64,000 nucleotides of DNA from Ahaetulla prasina (GCF_028640845.1 NC_080542.1:131586580-131650579); one strand, 5' to 3'; positions 10,246 to 20,290 are shown, counted from the stretch's first letter. Notes: generated from the sequence alone by a model not told the origin. Program-made: numbers and translations.

Positions 10246-11140
10246 AACAGGGCTGCACCCTAGACATCCAGACAACCACAAAGGGGAAATGAAGGGTTAG
10301 AGTATCTCATTGCTGCAACCTAGTGGAGATTGAGATTTTGGCAGCCCAGCTTTGGGAATCCTAACTAAGCATTTGTGGTTTGGCTGTGCTGGATTCTCGG
10401 CGCAGATTGCTTCCTCTAGAATCTGGCCTCGTCTTTCCAAATGTATGGGTTGCAAAAACATAATTCCACTCTCTCAAACCTCCAGAACAAATAAACAAAC
10501 CATTGTACAGGACTGCAGACTAGCTATTGGCTTTCCTTCGTGTTCAAGTCGACTCTGTATTTTTATGTCCTATTTCTACATTTCTTCTGGCAAATAGTTG
10601 AGCGACACACCTTCTTTGGCTTGGCTGAATTTATTAATCATCATTTGGTTCTTATTTTGATAGATGCAGAGATGGATATTCTAGCTATTAACAGTTTTTT
10701 TAATAGGTTTATCTAGTGCTACATGTGAAGATGGCCATTCTTTCATATTACTCATCACAACACAATAAGTAAATGTTATCTGCCACTGTTTCTTCAACAT
10801 TATTTCCATTTTTGTCCTAGGCCCAGGTCTCTAATAATTTAGGGAAAGTCAGCAGACTTTATGATCAATTTTATACAGGTAGTCCCTGATTTATAACCAT
10901 TCATTTAGTGACCGTTTAAAATTGCAATGGCACTGACAAAAGTGACTTATGCCCCTTTTTCACACTTATGAGCATTGAGGCATCCCCATGGTCATAAATC
11001 AAAGTTCAGATGCTTGGCAACTTGGCTCCTTTTTATGATAGTTGCAGTGTCCTGAGCTCATGTGATCCCCTTTTGCAACCTGACAAGTAAAGTCAATGGG
11101 AAAGCCAGATTCACTTAACATCTGTCTTATTGACTTAACA

Positions 11141-11378
11141 AATAGCATTAGCATTTAGCATTTAGATTTATGTATATACCGCTTCACAGAACTTTACAGC
11201 CCTCTCTATGCAGTTTACAGAGTCAGCATATTACCACCAACAGTCTGAGTCCCCATTTTACCCACCTCAGAAGGATGGAAGGCTGAGTCAACCTTGAGCT
11301 GCTCAGAATCAAACTCTTGGAGTGAACAGTGAGTTAGCCTGCAGTACTGTGTTCTAACCACTGCACTACCATGGCTGT
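11141..11378 (-). mobile_element. Squamate tRNA-derived SINE, minus strand
   Basis: Read on the minus strand it has CAGTGGTTAGAACACAGTACTG-like box A, AGGTTGACTCAGCC, CCATCCTTC, GGTAAAATGGGGACTCAG and a tail ending GAAGCGGTATATA. Same family as 48672-48917 and 50287-50508. Inserted in MITE copy B. Confidence 0.75.
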
Positions 11379-11423
11379 TTCAGTGATTCACTTAAAAATT
11401 GTAGCTAGAAAAGTTGTAAAATG

Positions 11424-11810
11424 TTGAAGACTACTTCAGCTTCAGTCGCAACAATACACGAGAACACAATAGATTTAAGCTTAATGTGAACCGCTCCAAT
11501 CTTGATTGTAGAAAATATGACTTCAGTAACAGAGTTGTTAATACTTGGAATACACTACCAGATTCTGTGGTCTTTTCCCAAAATCCCCAAAGCTTCAACC
11601 AAAAACTGTCTACTATTGACCTCACCCCATTCCTAAGAGGTCTGTAAGGGGCATGCATAAGAGTACCAGCATGCCTACCATTCCAATGTTCCCTTTGATT
11701 GTATCCAATTCGTATGGTTATTTCATGCTTATGCTTATATATATGCTTATATATCGTATAGTTATGTTATGCTTATATTTATATATACTGTTGTGACAAA
11801 TAAATAAAAA
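11424..11810 (+). pseudogene. Rex1/CR1-like LINE 3' fragment
   Basis: The fragment begins at TTGAAGACTACTTCAGCTTC and encodes the ORF2 end (N-x-R-F-K-L-N-V-N-R-S-N-L-D-C-R-K-Y-D-F-S-N and P-D-S-V-V-F) to a TAA near 11647. The family 3' UTR and GTGACAAATAAATAAAAA tail follow. AAAATG flanks it on both sides (about 11418 and 11810), a plausible short target duplication inside MITE copy B. The ORF is broken by a TGA-like change after the H-N-N-T-R repeat region. Confidence 0.75.
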
Positions 11811-11896
11811 AAATGGGGCAAGACTCGCTTAACAACTGACTTGCTTTGAAACAGAAATTTTGGGCTCAGCTGTAGTTGTAAGTCAAGAACTGAATG

Positions 11897-12606
11897 TCCC
11901 GGAATGGATTTCTGGAAATCAAAGCAAAGTATAACAGATGGGGTTCTGGTCTTCTCCATTAAATAATCCAGGTATTAAGACAGTTAGCTATGGCTGCTCA
12001 TAAAATTGTTTAGGATAACAACTAGGTAAGATGGAGGCAATACAGCTGTATTAAAAGAAACATGGCCAGGAAACATGGCTAGATAAGTTAATTTTATTTT
12101 TTGTAGTGTTTAAGTAACAGAATCTTGCAGGTTTGAAAGTACAATTCTCCAGCCACCATCCTTATCAACCAATAATTTGAGGATGTTTTCCCCAAAGCCG
12201 CTTTGTCTACCCATTCTGCAGCTTTTAGCTATGCTCCCTTTTATCTCACTATTATTTAGGCAGCATCTCTTTATCCAATCTCCAAAGGTCATTTGCACAT
12301 TCCATACATCAAATGAGCAAAATGTAAGCATCATTTTTTCTCTGTAGGTTATCCCCATTGTTTCTCCAGCTGTTCTAGGAAATGGGATTGGGCTATTCTT
12401 GTTGGTTTCTTAATCTCAGGTTTCTTTTTCTTTCCTTAGTGTGTGCTGCTCAATGCAAAAACTTCCTTGCTATTTATTTTCTGTTTTGTAGAAGTTTCTG
12501 TGATGCAGCTATTTGCAATCCAGTGAAACTTCAGAGCAATTGATTGCAAATGGAATGTCATAGGTTTGTAACAGGGAAGATCAGAGCTATCTGTCCTGCT
12601 TTGGTA
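11897..12606. other. No gene recognised
   Basis: Unclassified AT-rich DNA between two inverted-repeat elements. Confidence 0.5.
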
Positions 12607-12699
12607 AAGGTAATCCTTGAATTACAACCATTCATTTAGCCATTGCTCAAAATTAAAACAGCATTTAGGAAAATTGACTTTTGACCAGTCTTTGCAATT

Positions 12700-12833
12700 A
12701 ATATAATATAATATAATATAATATAATATAATATAATATAATATAATATAATATAATATAATATAATATAATATAATATAATATAATATAATATAATATA
12801 ATATAATATAATATAATATAATATAATATAATA
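12700..12833. repeat. (AATAT)n pentanucleotide microsatellite
   Basis: About 27 perfect units of AATAT over 134 bp. It abuts the 3' end of a minus-strand CR1 fragment (AACAACAGAGTTGGAAGGG), and a CR1 at 29438 has a short version of the same tail (TAATATATAATATATAAC). It probably arose by expansion of the CR1 3' tail. Confidence 0.95.
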
Positions 12834-12930
12834 ACAACAGAGTTGGAAGGGACCTTGGAGGCCTTCTAGTCCAACCCCCTGCCCAGGCAGGAAACCCTAC
12901 ACCATCTCAGTCAGATGGTTATCCAACATT
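12834..12930 (-). mobile_element. CR1 LINE 3' fragment, part 1 (interrupted by DIRS)
   Basis: On the minus strand this is the CR1 3' UTR end: GTCCAACCCCCTGCCCAGGC (plus-strand reading), AAACCCTACACCATCTCAG and GGTTATCCAACATT. The sequence continues without loss at 18683 (CATTTTCTTAAAAATTTCCAG), exactly as in the uninterrupted CR1 at 29460-29575. Confidence 0.9.
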
Positions 12931-12943
12931 CTCCAGACAGGTG

Positions 12944-13047
12944 GGAAAACGGCAGTCAGGCATGGGTTAACTCTTGTGTCAAGCTTGTAGGACCGAGTCT
13001 TTAATCTGTTTCAAGCCCCGCCTTATCCTGTTGTCTCTCCAGTTTTT
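12944..13047 (+). repeat. DIRS left inverted terminal repeat
   Basis: 104 bp starting GGAAAACGGCAGTCAGGC and ending CTCTCCAGTTTTT. By direct comparison it is the exact reverse complement of 18540-18643. Outside it, 13 bp (12931-12943) are unique to the left end and reappear inverted in the internal complementary region. Confidence 0.95.
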
Positions 13048-13675
13048 TACTCGGTCCCAAGCTGGACCAACGTGTCTTCCTGAGCTCCTAAGTTAGCTCT
13101 AGTTTTATTTTTCTTCTGTGCGTTTATTTAATCAAGTTTTCAGCGTTATTTCAAGATTTACAAAGGATTCAGATTTCAATCATCAAGCGGCAAAAGGAGA
13201 GCAGCAATCTTGCCGGCTGGCAGATTCATTCCTCAGCAACCTCCCGGGGCTCAGAGAGGTTTGCTTAGCTTCCCAACTCTGCAAAGGGGGCGGAGTTTTC
13301 CTGCAAGCTGCGTTTCACAGCCTTTGCTGAGCAGCTAAAACGGCACACCGAGAGATCTATTACAGCCCTTATCTTTCCGATCTCAGCTGCAGCTGCGGAG
13401 AACAGTTTGGCTGACGCTACAGAACCCTCCTCACGCAAGTATACCACCGGCTGGTGAAATCGTGGGGGAAGTAGAGTGGGGCCTCTTACTTGAGCTTTGC
13501 CTCTGAGGCCACAAGGGGCAGTTTATATTGGCGCGATCTCTCGAAACGGCTAATTTTGGCGCGAAAAGACTCCGGGCGCCATTTTGGAGGCAATTAAAGT
13601 TCTTTAGCCGGTCGCCATATTGGGAAGCGATTCTTATTAAGCTTTTGCCTGCTTATTTCGGAGGATTATTAAAAA
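13048..13675 (+). other. DIRS 5' leader
   Basis: A non-coding leader, locally CpG-rich (13500-13620), between the left terminal repeat and the gag start. It would hold the promoter and 5' UTR. No specific motif can be assigned. Confidence 0.5.
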
Positions 13676-15378
13676 ATGAGCAAAAAGACCAATAAAGAAA
13701 GAAATATCACCTCCCGGGTTCCTGAGGATGTCCCAGGGGAGGGAACATCAGCCCCTACAGGCAGATCTTCCAAAAGTAAGGGATCTGAACTCAAATCCAA
13801 ACCCACGGTGGAGGAAAGGAGGAGACATAAGGCATTAGAAAAGGCAGTCTCCAAGGCCCAGCACCAGGCCTCTCTCACTTCCAGACCTCAGTCCACTGTG
13901 AGTACTACTCCTTCACGGGAGGAGGAACAGTCCCCCCACAGGGCAGCATCTGTTACCTCTTTACCCCCTAATTGGTCACCAGATCAACCAACTACAGGAT
14001 CTACTCCAGTCCCTATAGATGGGGCCCCATTGTTTCAGACTATGCCAGAAACTGATATAAGACCAAGCCAACATTCTGATGCCAGGAGCCCATTCAAACA
14101 GCGCCCATTCCAATCCTATTCAGGGCCAGGGGGGCTTACAGCTTCCTCCTGAGTTTGGGACTCTCATTGCTAATGCAATTCGATCCAGCTTCAGGCAATG
14201 TTATCAACAGGAGTCTAGGCCTCAGGCTCCTTCAGCCAGATCTCAACAGGAACATCTAGGTTCTGAAGACATCATGTCAGAACACGGTCAGACGGTATCT
14301 CCTGACCATTCAGATCAAGAATATTTGTCAGAGGGAGAGATCCCTAGGGATGAGGCCCTTTCAGAAGATGAAGGCTTAGATCTTGAACAACCAGCCTTCA
14401 TTGGATTATTTAATCCTCAAGTCTTTAAATCACTATTACATAAGGCCCAAATGACCACCCGATTGGGAGAAGTGGCCACAACTAGAATTAGTAGGGAAAA
14501 AGGGGATGATCCCTCTACTACTTTATTTTCTGAACCAGCAATAACAGCAGACGCTGTACCGTCCCCCAAACTATTTACAGATGTGGTTCAACGACAATGG
14601 GGAGTCCCAGGTTCTGGACCTTTTCCAAACAGCCTAGACAAACGTTTATATAATATGACTTCTGAAATGTCCAACCTCCTACAGGTACCGCAGTAGACAA
14701 TCCTATAGTCTCTCTTCTGCCACCTCCCACATAACGGGACCCCCAGAGGAATATCTTCGTCCTGAAGATAAAAGGGCTGAAAAGGTTCTAATAAAAGGGC
14801 ATCAGGCGGCAGCTTGGTCAGTGAAGGCGGCTGCTTCAGCATCCTTTTTCAACAGAGCAACCATCATTTGGTTGAAGCAGTTACAAGCAAGGACAAACAC
14901 AGCAGATACAAGATCCCACCAGGACCTTAACAAGATCATTGCAGCTCTGGAATACTCGGCAGATGCCACACTCAATGCCGCTCGTTTCGCATCCAAGGCC
15001 ATAGGGTCTTCTATCACTTCACGCAGGCTCCTTTGGCTTCGTAATTGGCAGGCAGATGTCAAAAACAAATGGAGACTAGCCTCATCACCCTTTTCAGGAG
15101 AAAAATTGTTTGGGGAGTCACTTGAACCCCTCTTGATTGAAACAAAAGATAAGCGGAAGATTCTTCCATCATTGTCCAGGCGCTCTGACGCTCGCTCAAC
15201 TCCTTATTCTCGCCATCAGTCCTTTCGGGGTTCCGATTCCAGCTTCTACCAGCCACGCCAACACAGACCGTTACAACCCAGAGGCTCCTTTCAGCAGGAC
15301 AATCAGGTCAGAACACCCTACAAGATTTCTTCCCGAAAGCCCTTCCGTGGGGGTAGGGAAGGCTCCCGTGAGATCTAA
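13676..15378 (+). pseudogene. DIRS gag-like gene, frameshifted twice
   Basis: The ATG at 13676 opens a Ser/Pro/Lys-rich, low-complexity N-terminus with a K/R cluster (E-E-R-R-R-H-K). The frame shifts at the G-run near 14122, continues with an acidic stretch (S-E-G-E-I-P-R-D-E-A), shifts again near 14690 and continues through a helical Ala-rich part to a basic R/Q/S-rich tail ending in TAA 15376-15378. Total about 567 codons if the two shifts are ignored. Assignment as Gag rests on position before the RT gene and on overall character, since DIRS Gag proteins are poorly conserved. No CCHC zinc knuckle is present. The ATG at 13676 is the first long start after the leader. Confidence 0.7.
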
Positions 15379-17261
15379 GTAATTCACTCTCTTCCTCCCA
15401 TTGGCGGACGCCTGTCCCTTTCTCCGCCCACTGGGAATCTACTATTTCGGATGCTTGGGTTCTACAGACTATTAGGGAAGGTCTCTTTCTAGAATTCACC
15501 TCTATTCCCCCTAGGTTTTTTATTCCTTGTCCCATTTCTCACGACAGTCATAACCGTGCTATCATGGAAGAGGCCATTACTCATCTCTCCAATATCAAAG
15601 CTATTCAACAGGTTCCACAGTCTCATCAGGGCAAGGGGTTTTACTCTAGACTTTTTGTAGTAGCTAAACCCTCGGGGGGATGGAGGGCAATTCTGGACCT
15701 TAAATCCTTAAATAAATACATTGCTTATCGAAAATTTAAGATGCAGTCCTTACATTCTATTTTAGAAGCCATTCACCCAGAGGATTTCATGGCTTCAATA
15801 GACCTAACAGAAGCTTATCTTCATGTTCTTATTGCCCGGGGACATAGAAAATACCTCCGTTTCTGTTACAATGGCCAACATTTTCAATATAGGGCCCTTC
15901 CGTTTGGTTTATCTTCAGCCCCTAGAGTGTTCTCCAAAGTCATGGGAGCCTTAATTGGTCACATTCGCACTCATCCCATCCGTATCCAATTCTACCTGGA
16001 TGATATTATCATCATGTCCCGATCTGAGCCCTTGGCTCATCGGGACCTAAATACCACTATTCATATACTACAGGAACATGGCTTTTCCATAAATTGGGCC
16101 AAAAGCCACCTCTCACCTTCCAACATTATCTTACACCTGGGAGCTATCATAGATTCCAAACAGTCATTAGTATTCCTCTCCCAGGATCGCCAGAATAGTC
16201 TCAAGGATCTGGTCAGACAGATCATTTATTCCCGATCCAGTCCCTTGAAATCTCTTTCCCAACTATTGGGGAAGATGGTTTCCACTTTTGGAATTGTACC
16301 CTGGTCTCGCTTACACAGCAGGGAACTACAATGGACCTTGCTCCCGTATCAACGAAGAGGCCAGTCCACATCACTAACAAGAATTCGTCTTCTACCAAAG
16401 ACACTGACATCACTCCAGTGGTGGCTATCAGACGCTCTGTCCAAGGGCAGTCGATTCAGAGAACCCAACAGAATTGTCCTTACGACAGATGCCAGTCTCA
16501 CAGGATGGGGAGCCCACCTGGGTCCAAATATGGCTCAAGGCTTATGGTCAGCACAGGAACGCAAACTCAATATAAACCTTCTAGAACTAAGAGCAATCCA
16601 CAAGGCCCTTCTCCACTTCCACGACTTAGTGAAGGGTCAGGACATTCTTGTGCTCACAGACAACACAACAGCAAAAGCCCATATAAACAGATGGGGAGGC
16701 ACACATTCAAGAACCCTCATGACAGAGACACTGACCCTCGGCCACTGGGCCAATTCAACCTTCTCTCGCTTGAGCTTCCCATATTTCAGGCACAGCAAAT
16801 GTTCGGGCGGATGCCCTCAGTCGCCAGCAAATAGATCAAGCGGAGTGGAAACTAGATCCAGCTCTCTTTCAAAAGATTTCCTTCGATTTGGGCTTCCCAA
16901 GGTGGATCTATTTGCAACTCCTCAAATCATCAACTACCCAGATTCTTTGCCAGGTTCCCGTCCCCAGGAGCGGAAGCGGTCGATGCGCTAAGATCACCAT
17001 GGCCACCGGAACTGCTTTATGCGTTCCTCCGCTCCATTAATTCCCAAGGTAATCAGAAAACTCCTGGAAGAGAAGGCCGAACTAATCCTAGTGGCTCCTC
17101 ATTGGCCTCGGAGACCTTGGTTTATGGACCTCAAAGCTCTTTCAGTGACAACACCTTGGCGCATACCAGACAATCAGATTGCTCTCAGTCAGGGCGTTCT
17201 CATCCATCCAGAACCTCAGTGGTTACAACTCACCGTCTGGCGATTGAGCGGGACATCTTAG
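15372..17261 (+). pseudogene. DIRS reverse transcriptase / RNase H
   Basis: The frame opens at 15372, overlapping the gag stop by 7 bases; the first ATG is at 15564, but conserved sequence (H-W-E-S-T-I-S-D-A-W-V-L, G-L-F-L-E-F) lies upstream, so translation probably starts earlier or by frameshift. RT motifs include L-D-L-K-S-L-N, S-I-D-L-T-E-A-Y (catalytic Asp), L-P-F-G-L-S-S-A-P and F-Y-L-D-D-I-I-I (YLDD active site). RNase H follows: T-T-D-A-S-L-T-G-W-G, L-L-E-L-R-A-I and L-T-D-N-T-T-A. Frame changes near 16780, 16900, 16970 and 17020 break the C-terminal part, which resumes as A-P-L-I-P-K-V-I and A-P-H-W-P-R-R-P-W and ends at 17261. All recognised catalytic acidic residues are intact. Confidence 0.92.
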
Positions 17262-18291
17262 CGGGTCTCAACATTCCCCCAGATGCAGTACCGACAATTC
17301 AGGCGGCACGACGACCATCCACGAAGCGCATATACCAATTCACTTGGAAAGCTTTCTCGATATGGTGCTCAAAGAGGTCCATTTCTCCTAGGGATCCTGA
17401 CCTATCTCACATCATTGGTTTCCTACAAGAGGGCCTGACGTCAGGTCTCTCTCCTAACACCCTCGACGCCAAGTCGCAGCTCTTTCCTCGGTGCTTACCT
17501 TCAACTCATCAGAGTCCCTGGCAAAGGATCCAGTCATCAGATTGTTTTTGAGGGGAGCCTCTAACCTGCATCCTCCTACTATTCACAGGTACCCATCCTG
17601 GAACCTTAATAAAGTTCTTAATACATTAATGAGAGCGCCATTTGAACCACTCCGAGAGGCTTCTTTACGACTCTTGACTTTCAAGGTGACTTTCCTTATT
17701 GCCATAACTTCAGCTCGCCGCATTTCAGAATTGGCAGCGCTCTCAACACGCAAAGACCTTTGCATTTTTCACCTCGATAGGGTAGTTCTGTGTCTCGACC
17801 CAACCTTTGTTCCAAAAGTTAATTCACTATTTCATCGTTCTCAGGAACTGATTCTCCCAAATTTCTGTCCCGCACCCAGACATCAAAGGGAACATGAATG
17901 GCATACGTTGGATGTCCGAAGAGCCTTAAAGATATACTTACATCGTACTTCTCCATTTCGTAAAACGGAAGCTCTCCTTGTTTCCTTCCAACCTTCTTCG
18001 TTAGGCTCCAAAGTTTCAGGACCTACCATTGGCAGATGGATACGGGCCACCATAGCCATGACATACGATTTGCAATCTCTTCCTCGGCCAAAGAACATCA
18101 CAGCACACTCCACGAGGAGTGCCTCCACTTCGGCAGCTTGGGCGACCCAGGCGCCCTTAGAGGAAGTATGCAGGGCGGCAACTTGGTCATCACCGTCGCC
18201 TTTCATCAGACACTATAAACTCGATACCTATGCATCGGCAGAAGCCTCCTTCGGTAGACGAGTTTTGCAAAGTGTACACGACAACCCATGA
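17102..18291 (+). pseudogene. DIRS tyrosine recombinase, one frameshift
   Basis: The gene overlaps the end of the RT gene in another frame, as usual in DIRS. An N-terminal core-binding part (T-K-R-I-Y-Q-F-T-W-K-A-F-S-I-W-C) is followed by a one-base shift near 17463 and the catalytic domain: first Arg in T-S-A-R-R-I-S-E-L (17716), the H-S-T-R box (18105), Trp in the H/W position of A-A-T-W-S-S (18180) and the nucleophile Tyr in F-I-R-H-Y-K-L-D (18217). The protein would cut and join the circular DNA intermediate and the target with a 3'-phosphotyrosine link. The ORF ends at 18291, 50 bp before the internal complementary region. The precise start is uncertain. Confidence 0.92.
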
Positions 18292-18341
18292 CTCATCGGC
18301 CTATCTTCACCCTCCCGGACAATCACCTAGCTTTGGTATGT

Positions 18342-18436
18342 CCCATGCCTGACTGCCGTTTTCCCACCTGTCTGGAGAATGGACGTTGGTCTTACCTGAG
18401 ACGTCCTTTCTCAGCAAGGAGGAAAACGGCAGTCAG
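18342..18436 (+). repeat. DIRS internal complementary region
   Basis: Positions 18342-18381 are the reverse complement of 12927-12966 (left end, including CATT) and 18382-18436 are the reverse complement of 18628-18682 (right end). By eye both matches are complete. The region therefore holds the two outer ends fused head to tail, which in the accepted DIRS model templates completion of the ends and circle formation. The fusion point contains AATG, the complement of CATT. Confidence 0.95.
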
Positions 18437-18468
18437 CCCCACCCTTCTGGGGCCGATGTTTATCCATG

Positions 18469-18480
18469 GGGGGGGGGGGG
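18469..18480 (+). repeat. Poly-G run in DIRS 3' region
   Basis: A run of about 11-12 G residues between the internal complementary region and the right terminal repeat. Runs of this length are prone to length error. Confidence 0.7.
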
Positions 18481-18539
18481 CGTACATTAATTGTTTGTCA
18501 TTTCAGGAAGACACGTAGAGTCTGAGCAGCTTCCTCGCC

Positions 18540-18643
18540 AAAAACTGGAGAGACAACAGGATAAGGCGGGGCTTGAAACAGATTAAAGACTCGGTCCTAC
18601 AAGCTTGACACAAGAGTTAACCCATGCCTGACTGCCGTTTTCC
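18540..18643 (-). repeat. DIRS right inverted terminal repeat
   Basis: 104 bp, exact reverse complement of 12944-13047. A 39-bp right-end extension (18644-18682) follows and is present inverted in the internal complementary region. Confidence 0.95.
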
Positions 18644-18682
18644 TCCTTGCTGAGAAAGGACGTCTCAGGTAAGACCAACGTC

Positions 18683-18711
18683 CATTTTCTTAAAAATTTC
18701 CAGTGTTGGAG
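18683..18711 (-). mobile_element. CR1 LINE 3' fragment, part 2
   Basis: Continuation of the CR1 interrupted at 12930 (CATTTTCTTAAAAATTTCCAGTGTTGGA pattern). CR1 homology stops here and MITE copy C resumes, so this CR1 was 5'-truncated. Confidence 0.85.
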
Positions 18712-19015
18712 GATCATTGCAGCACCTTCATGGTCAACCTTGTGCACTTGGCAACCAGCATATATTTACAATGGATGCCCCATCCAGACTCATGTGATCA
18801 ACATTTGTGACCTTCCCAGCCAACTTCTGAAAAGCAAAATCAATGGGTAAAGTCAGATTCACTTAATGATAGCATGATTCACTCATGACCTGCAGTGATT
18901 CTCTTAAGAACAGTGGCAGAGATGTCATAAAATTGTGTGCAACTCATTTAACAGCTGTTTTGCTTAGCCAGACAAATTCTGTTCCCGGTTGTGGTTATAA
19001 GCTGAGGACTAGATG

Positions 19016-19988
19016 TGATTTTTTTCCAATTTTCCCATCATGTATTAAAATTCAGGCTTTGCCCAAATCTACAGCACAGCCTTAATCCAATCCTCCTAGT
19101 CCTTCTACTCAGCATTCTCTGTTTTATAAGAGATTAGTAGAGATTAGCACATTCATAGACAATTAAGACATTCATAATAAATATGTTTGTATGGATCAGC
19201 TTGACTTATCCCAATACAGCACCACAAAAGAAACGAAGAAAGCTTTTTTTTTAATGTCCTGTGGATAACTGAAAACTATGTCAAGTCAAAATAACAATTT
19301 CAGACACCTTCCATCTATTTCCAGCAATGGAAGGATATTGGTTTCAGCAGACTGCTGGGATGGCTTGAATACATCTCAGCTTTGGTATGGCAGGCGTGTT
19401 TATGATAGCATTATCAGCTAGGCTTTCCCCGATATCACTGACCAGTAAGCGGATGCAAAGCTAAGCTTTCAGGCTCCAAGTTCCACAGTTGATAAATGAC
19501 TTTGCTATTTGATTTCTAAACACAGTTGCTGCCATGCTGGAGAAATTCCTCCTTTCAAAGAGGTGACAGTACTGGCGGTGTAATCTTGTCTAAACAAGGT
19601 TACGGTTTGGAGTATTTCATCTACTGACATCATAGGGCACCTTCCCCACACCTCTGTTTGGCCCCATCATTATAGTGATAAATGTTGGAAGGATGGATAA
19701 GTTGAAGGAAAGTAGGAATGTGTTTTGCAAACATGAAAAGCAATCTATCATTTTTCTAAAAAATAATAATAGGTGGAAATGAATAGGAATATTCTTATTC
19801 TTAAACTATAAGGTATTTACCTTAGGACTTAAGGGTATGGCTTCTAAGAAATTCAGAGAATTAGAGCTATGGAGTTTCAAACATACTTTCTCCAAAAGGC
19901 AACTGGACCTCAAATTCCTCCTCCTCCTCCTCTTCTTCTTCCTCCTCCTCCTCCCTGCTCCCTCCTCTTTCCTCCCTTCTTTCTTTCT
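19016..19988. other. No gene recognised
   Basis: Ordinary sequence with a polypyrimidine (TCC/TTC) tract at about 19915-19990 just before the next repeat. Confidence 0.5.
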
Positions 19989-20290
19989 TTGAAAACATTT
20001 CACTTCTTATTCAAGAGTCTATGGAGATTCTCAGCCATCCATGTCATGGTTGTTCCTAAGGTGCTTTTTCAAGAGGCAACTGGACTTTCTAGCATTTCAG
20101 AAAATCCAGCTGCCTCTTGAAAAAGCACCTTTGGGACTTCTTACCAAGAAGCTTTTTGGATGAGAAGTGAAACATTTGAAAGGAAAACAAACAAATACAT
20201 AATAAATTCCATTTGCCTTTTAGGAAAAGCACCTTTGAATAATCATGACCTAAATGATTGAGAATCTACATAGACATAGAGCTATGGAGT
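19989..20290. repeat. Head-to-head copies of the GATGAG/GAAAC repeat
   Basis: A minus-oriented copy (to about 20090) and a plus-oriented copy (from about 20100) of the repeat at 3545 face each other. AAGGTGCTTTTTCAAGAGGC at 20060 is complementary to GCCTCTTGAAAAAGCACCTT at 20112. The plus copy keeps GGATGAGAAGTGAAAC at about 20157. A further partial copy follows (AAAAGCACCTTTGAATAATC). Confidence 0.65.

Larger units (their letters stand above)
10876..11896. mobile_element. MITE-like element, copy B, split by SINE and LINE
   Basis: The left terminus TA-CAGGTAGTCCCTGATTTA at 10874 and right terminus TAAGTCAAGAACTGAATG bound a diverged copy of the family at 5589. It is interrupted by a minus-strand SINE (11141-11378) and a LINE fragment (11424-11810), and its three remaining segments join in order. 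It is therefore older than both insertions. Confidence 0.7.
12931..18682 (+). mobile_element. DIRS-type tyrosine-recombinase retrotransposon
   Basis: The 5.75-kb element has all parts of a DIRS unit: inverted terminal repeats of 104 bp, a gag gene, overlapping reverse transcriptase/RNase H and tyrosine recombinase genes, and an internal complementary region near the 3' end. There is no target-site duplication; both flanks read directly into CR1 sequence through CATT. DIRS elements replicate through RNA and a circular DNA that is integrated by the recombinase instead of an integrase, which fits what is seen. The coding genes contain several one-base frameshifts but I see no in-frame nonsense codon inside the recognisable domains. 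The GC-richer composition contrasts with the flanks. Confidence 0.95.
12607..19015. mobile_element. MITE-like element, copy C, split by CR1 plus DIRS
   Basis: The left part 12607-12699 (AAGGTAATCCTTGAATTAC..., TTCATTTAG, TTGACTTTTGACC) and right part 18712-19015 (GATCATTGCAGCACC, GGCAACC, GATTCACTTAA, TTGTGGTTATAAGCTGAGGACTAGATG) are the two halves of the same family element. The reading of the family consensus resumes after the CR1 and DIRS insertions, so this is the oldest layer of the nest. Confidence 0.65.

Noticed and set aside
11431..11658. Minus-strand 75-codon frame (and similar frames at 28441, 61060, 62598)
   Set aside because: Antisense shadows of the Rex1/CR1-like LINE ORF2 end; the plus strand carries the recognisable motifs.
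12622..12837. Open frame made of repeated Tyr/Ile residues
   Set aside because: It is translation of the (AATAT)n array.
13676..18291. Methyltransferase domain in the DIRS element
   Set aside because: Some DIRS relatives carry one, but no such motif is visible between RNase H and the recombinase.
19806..20003. Arg/Lys-rich minus-strand frame
   Set aside because: Translation of a polypyrimidine/polypurine tract.
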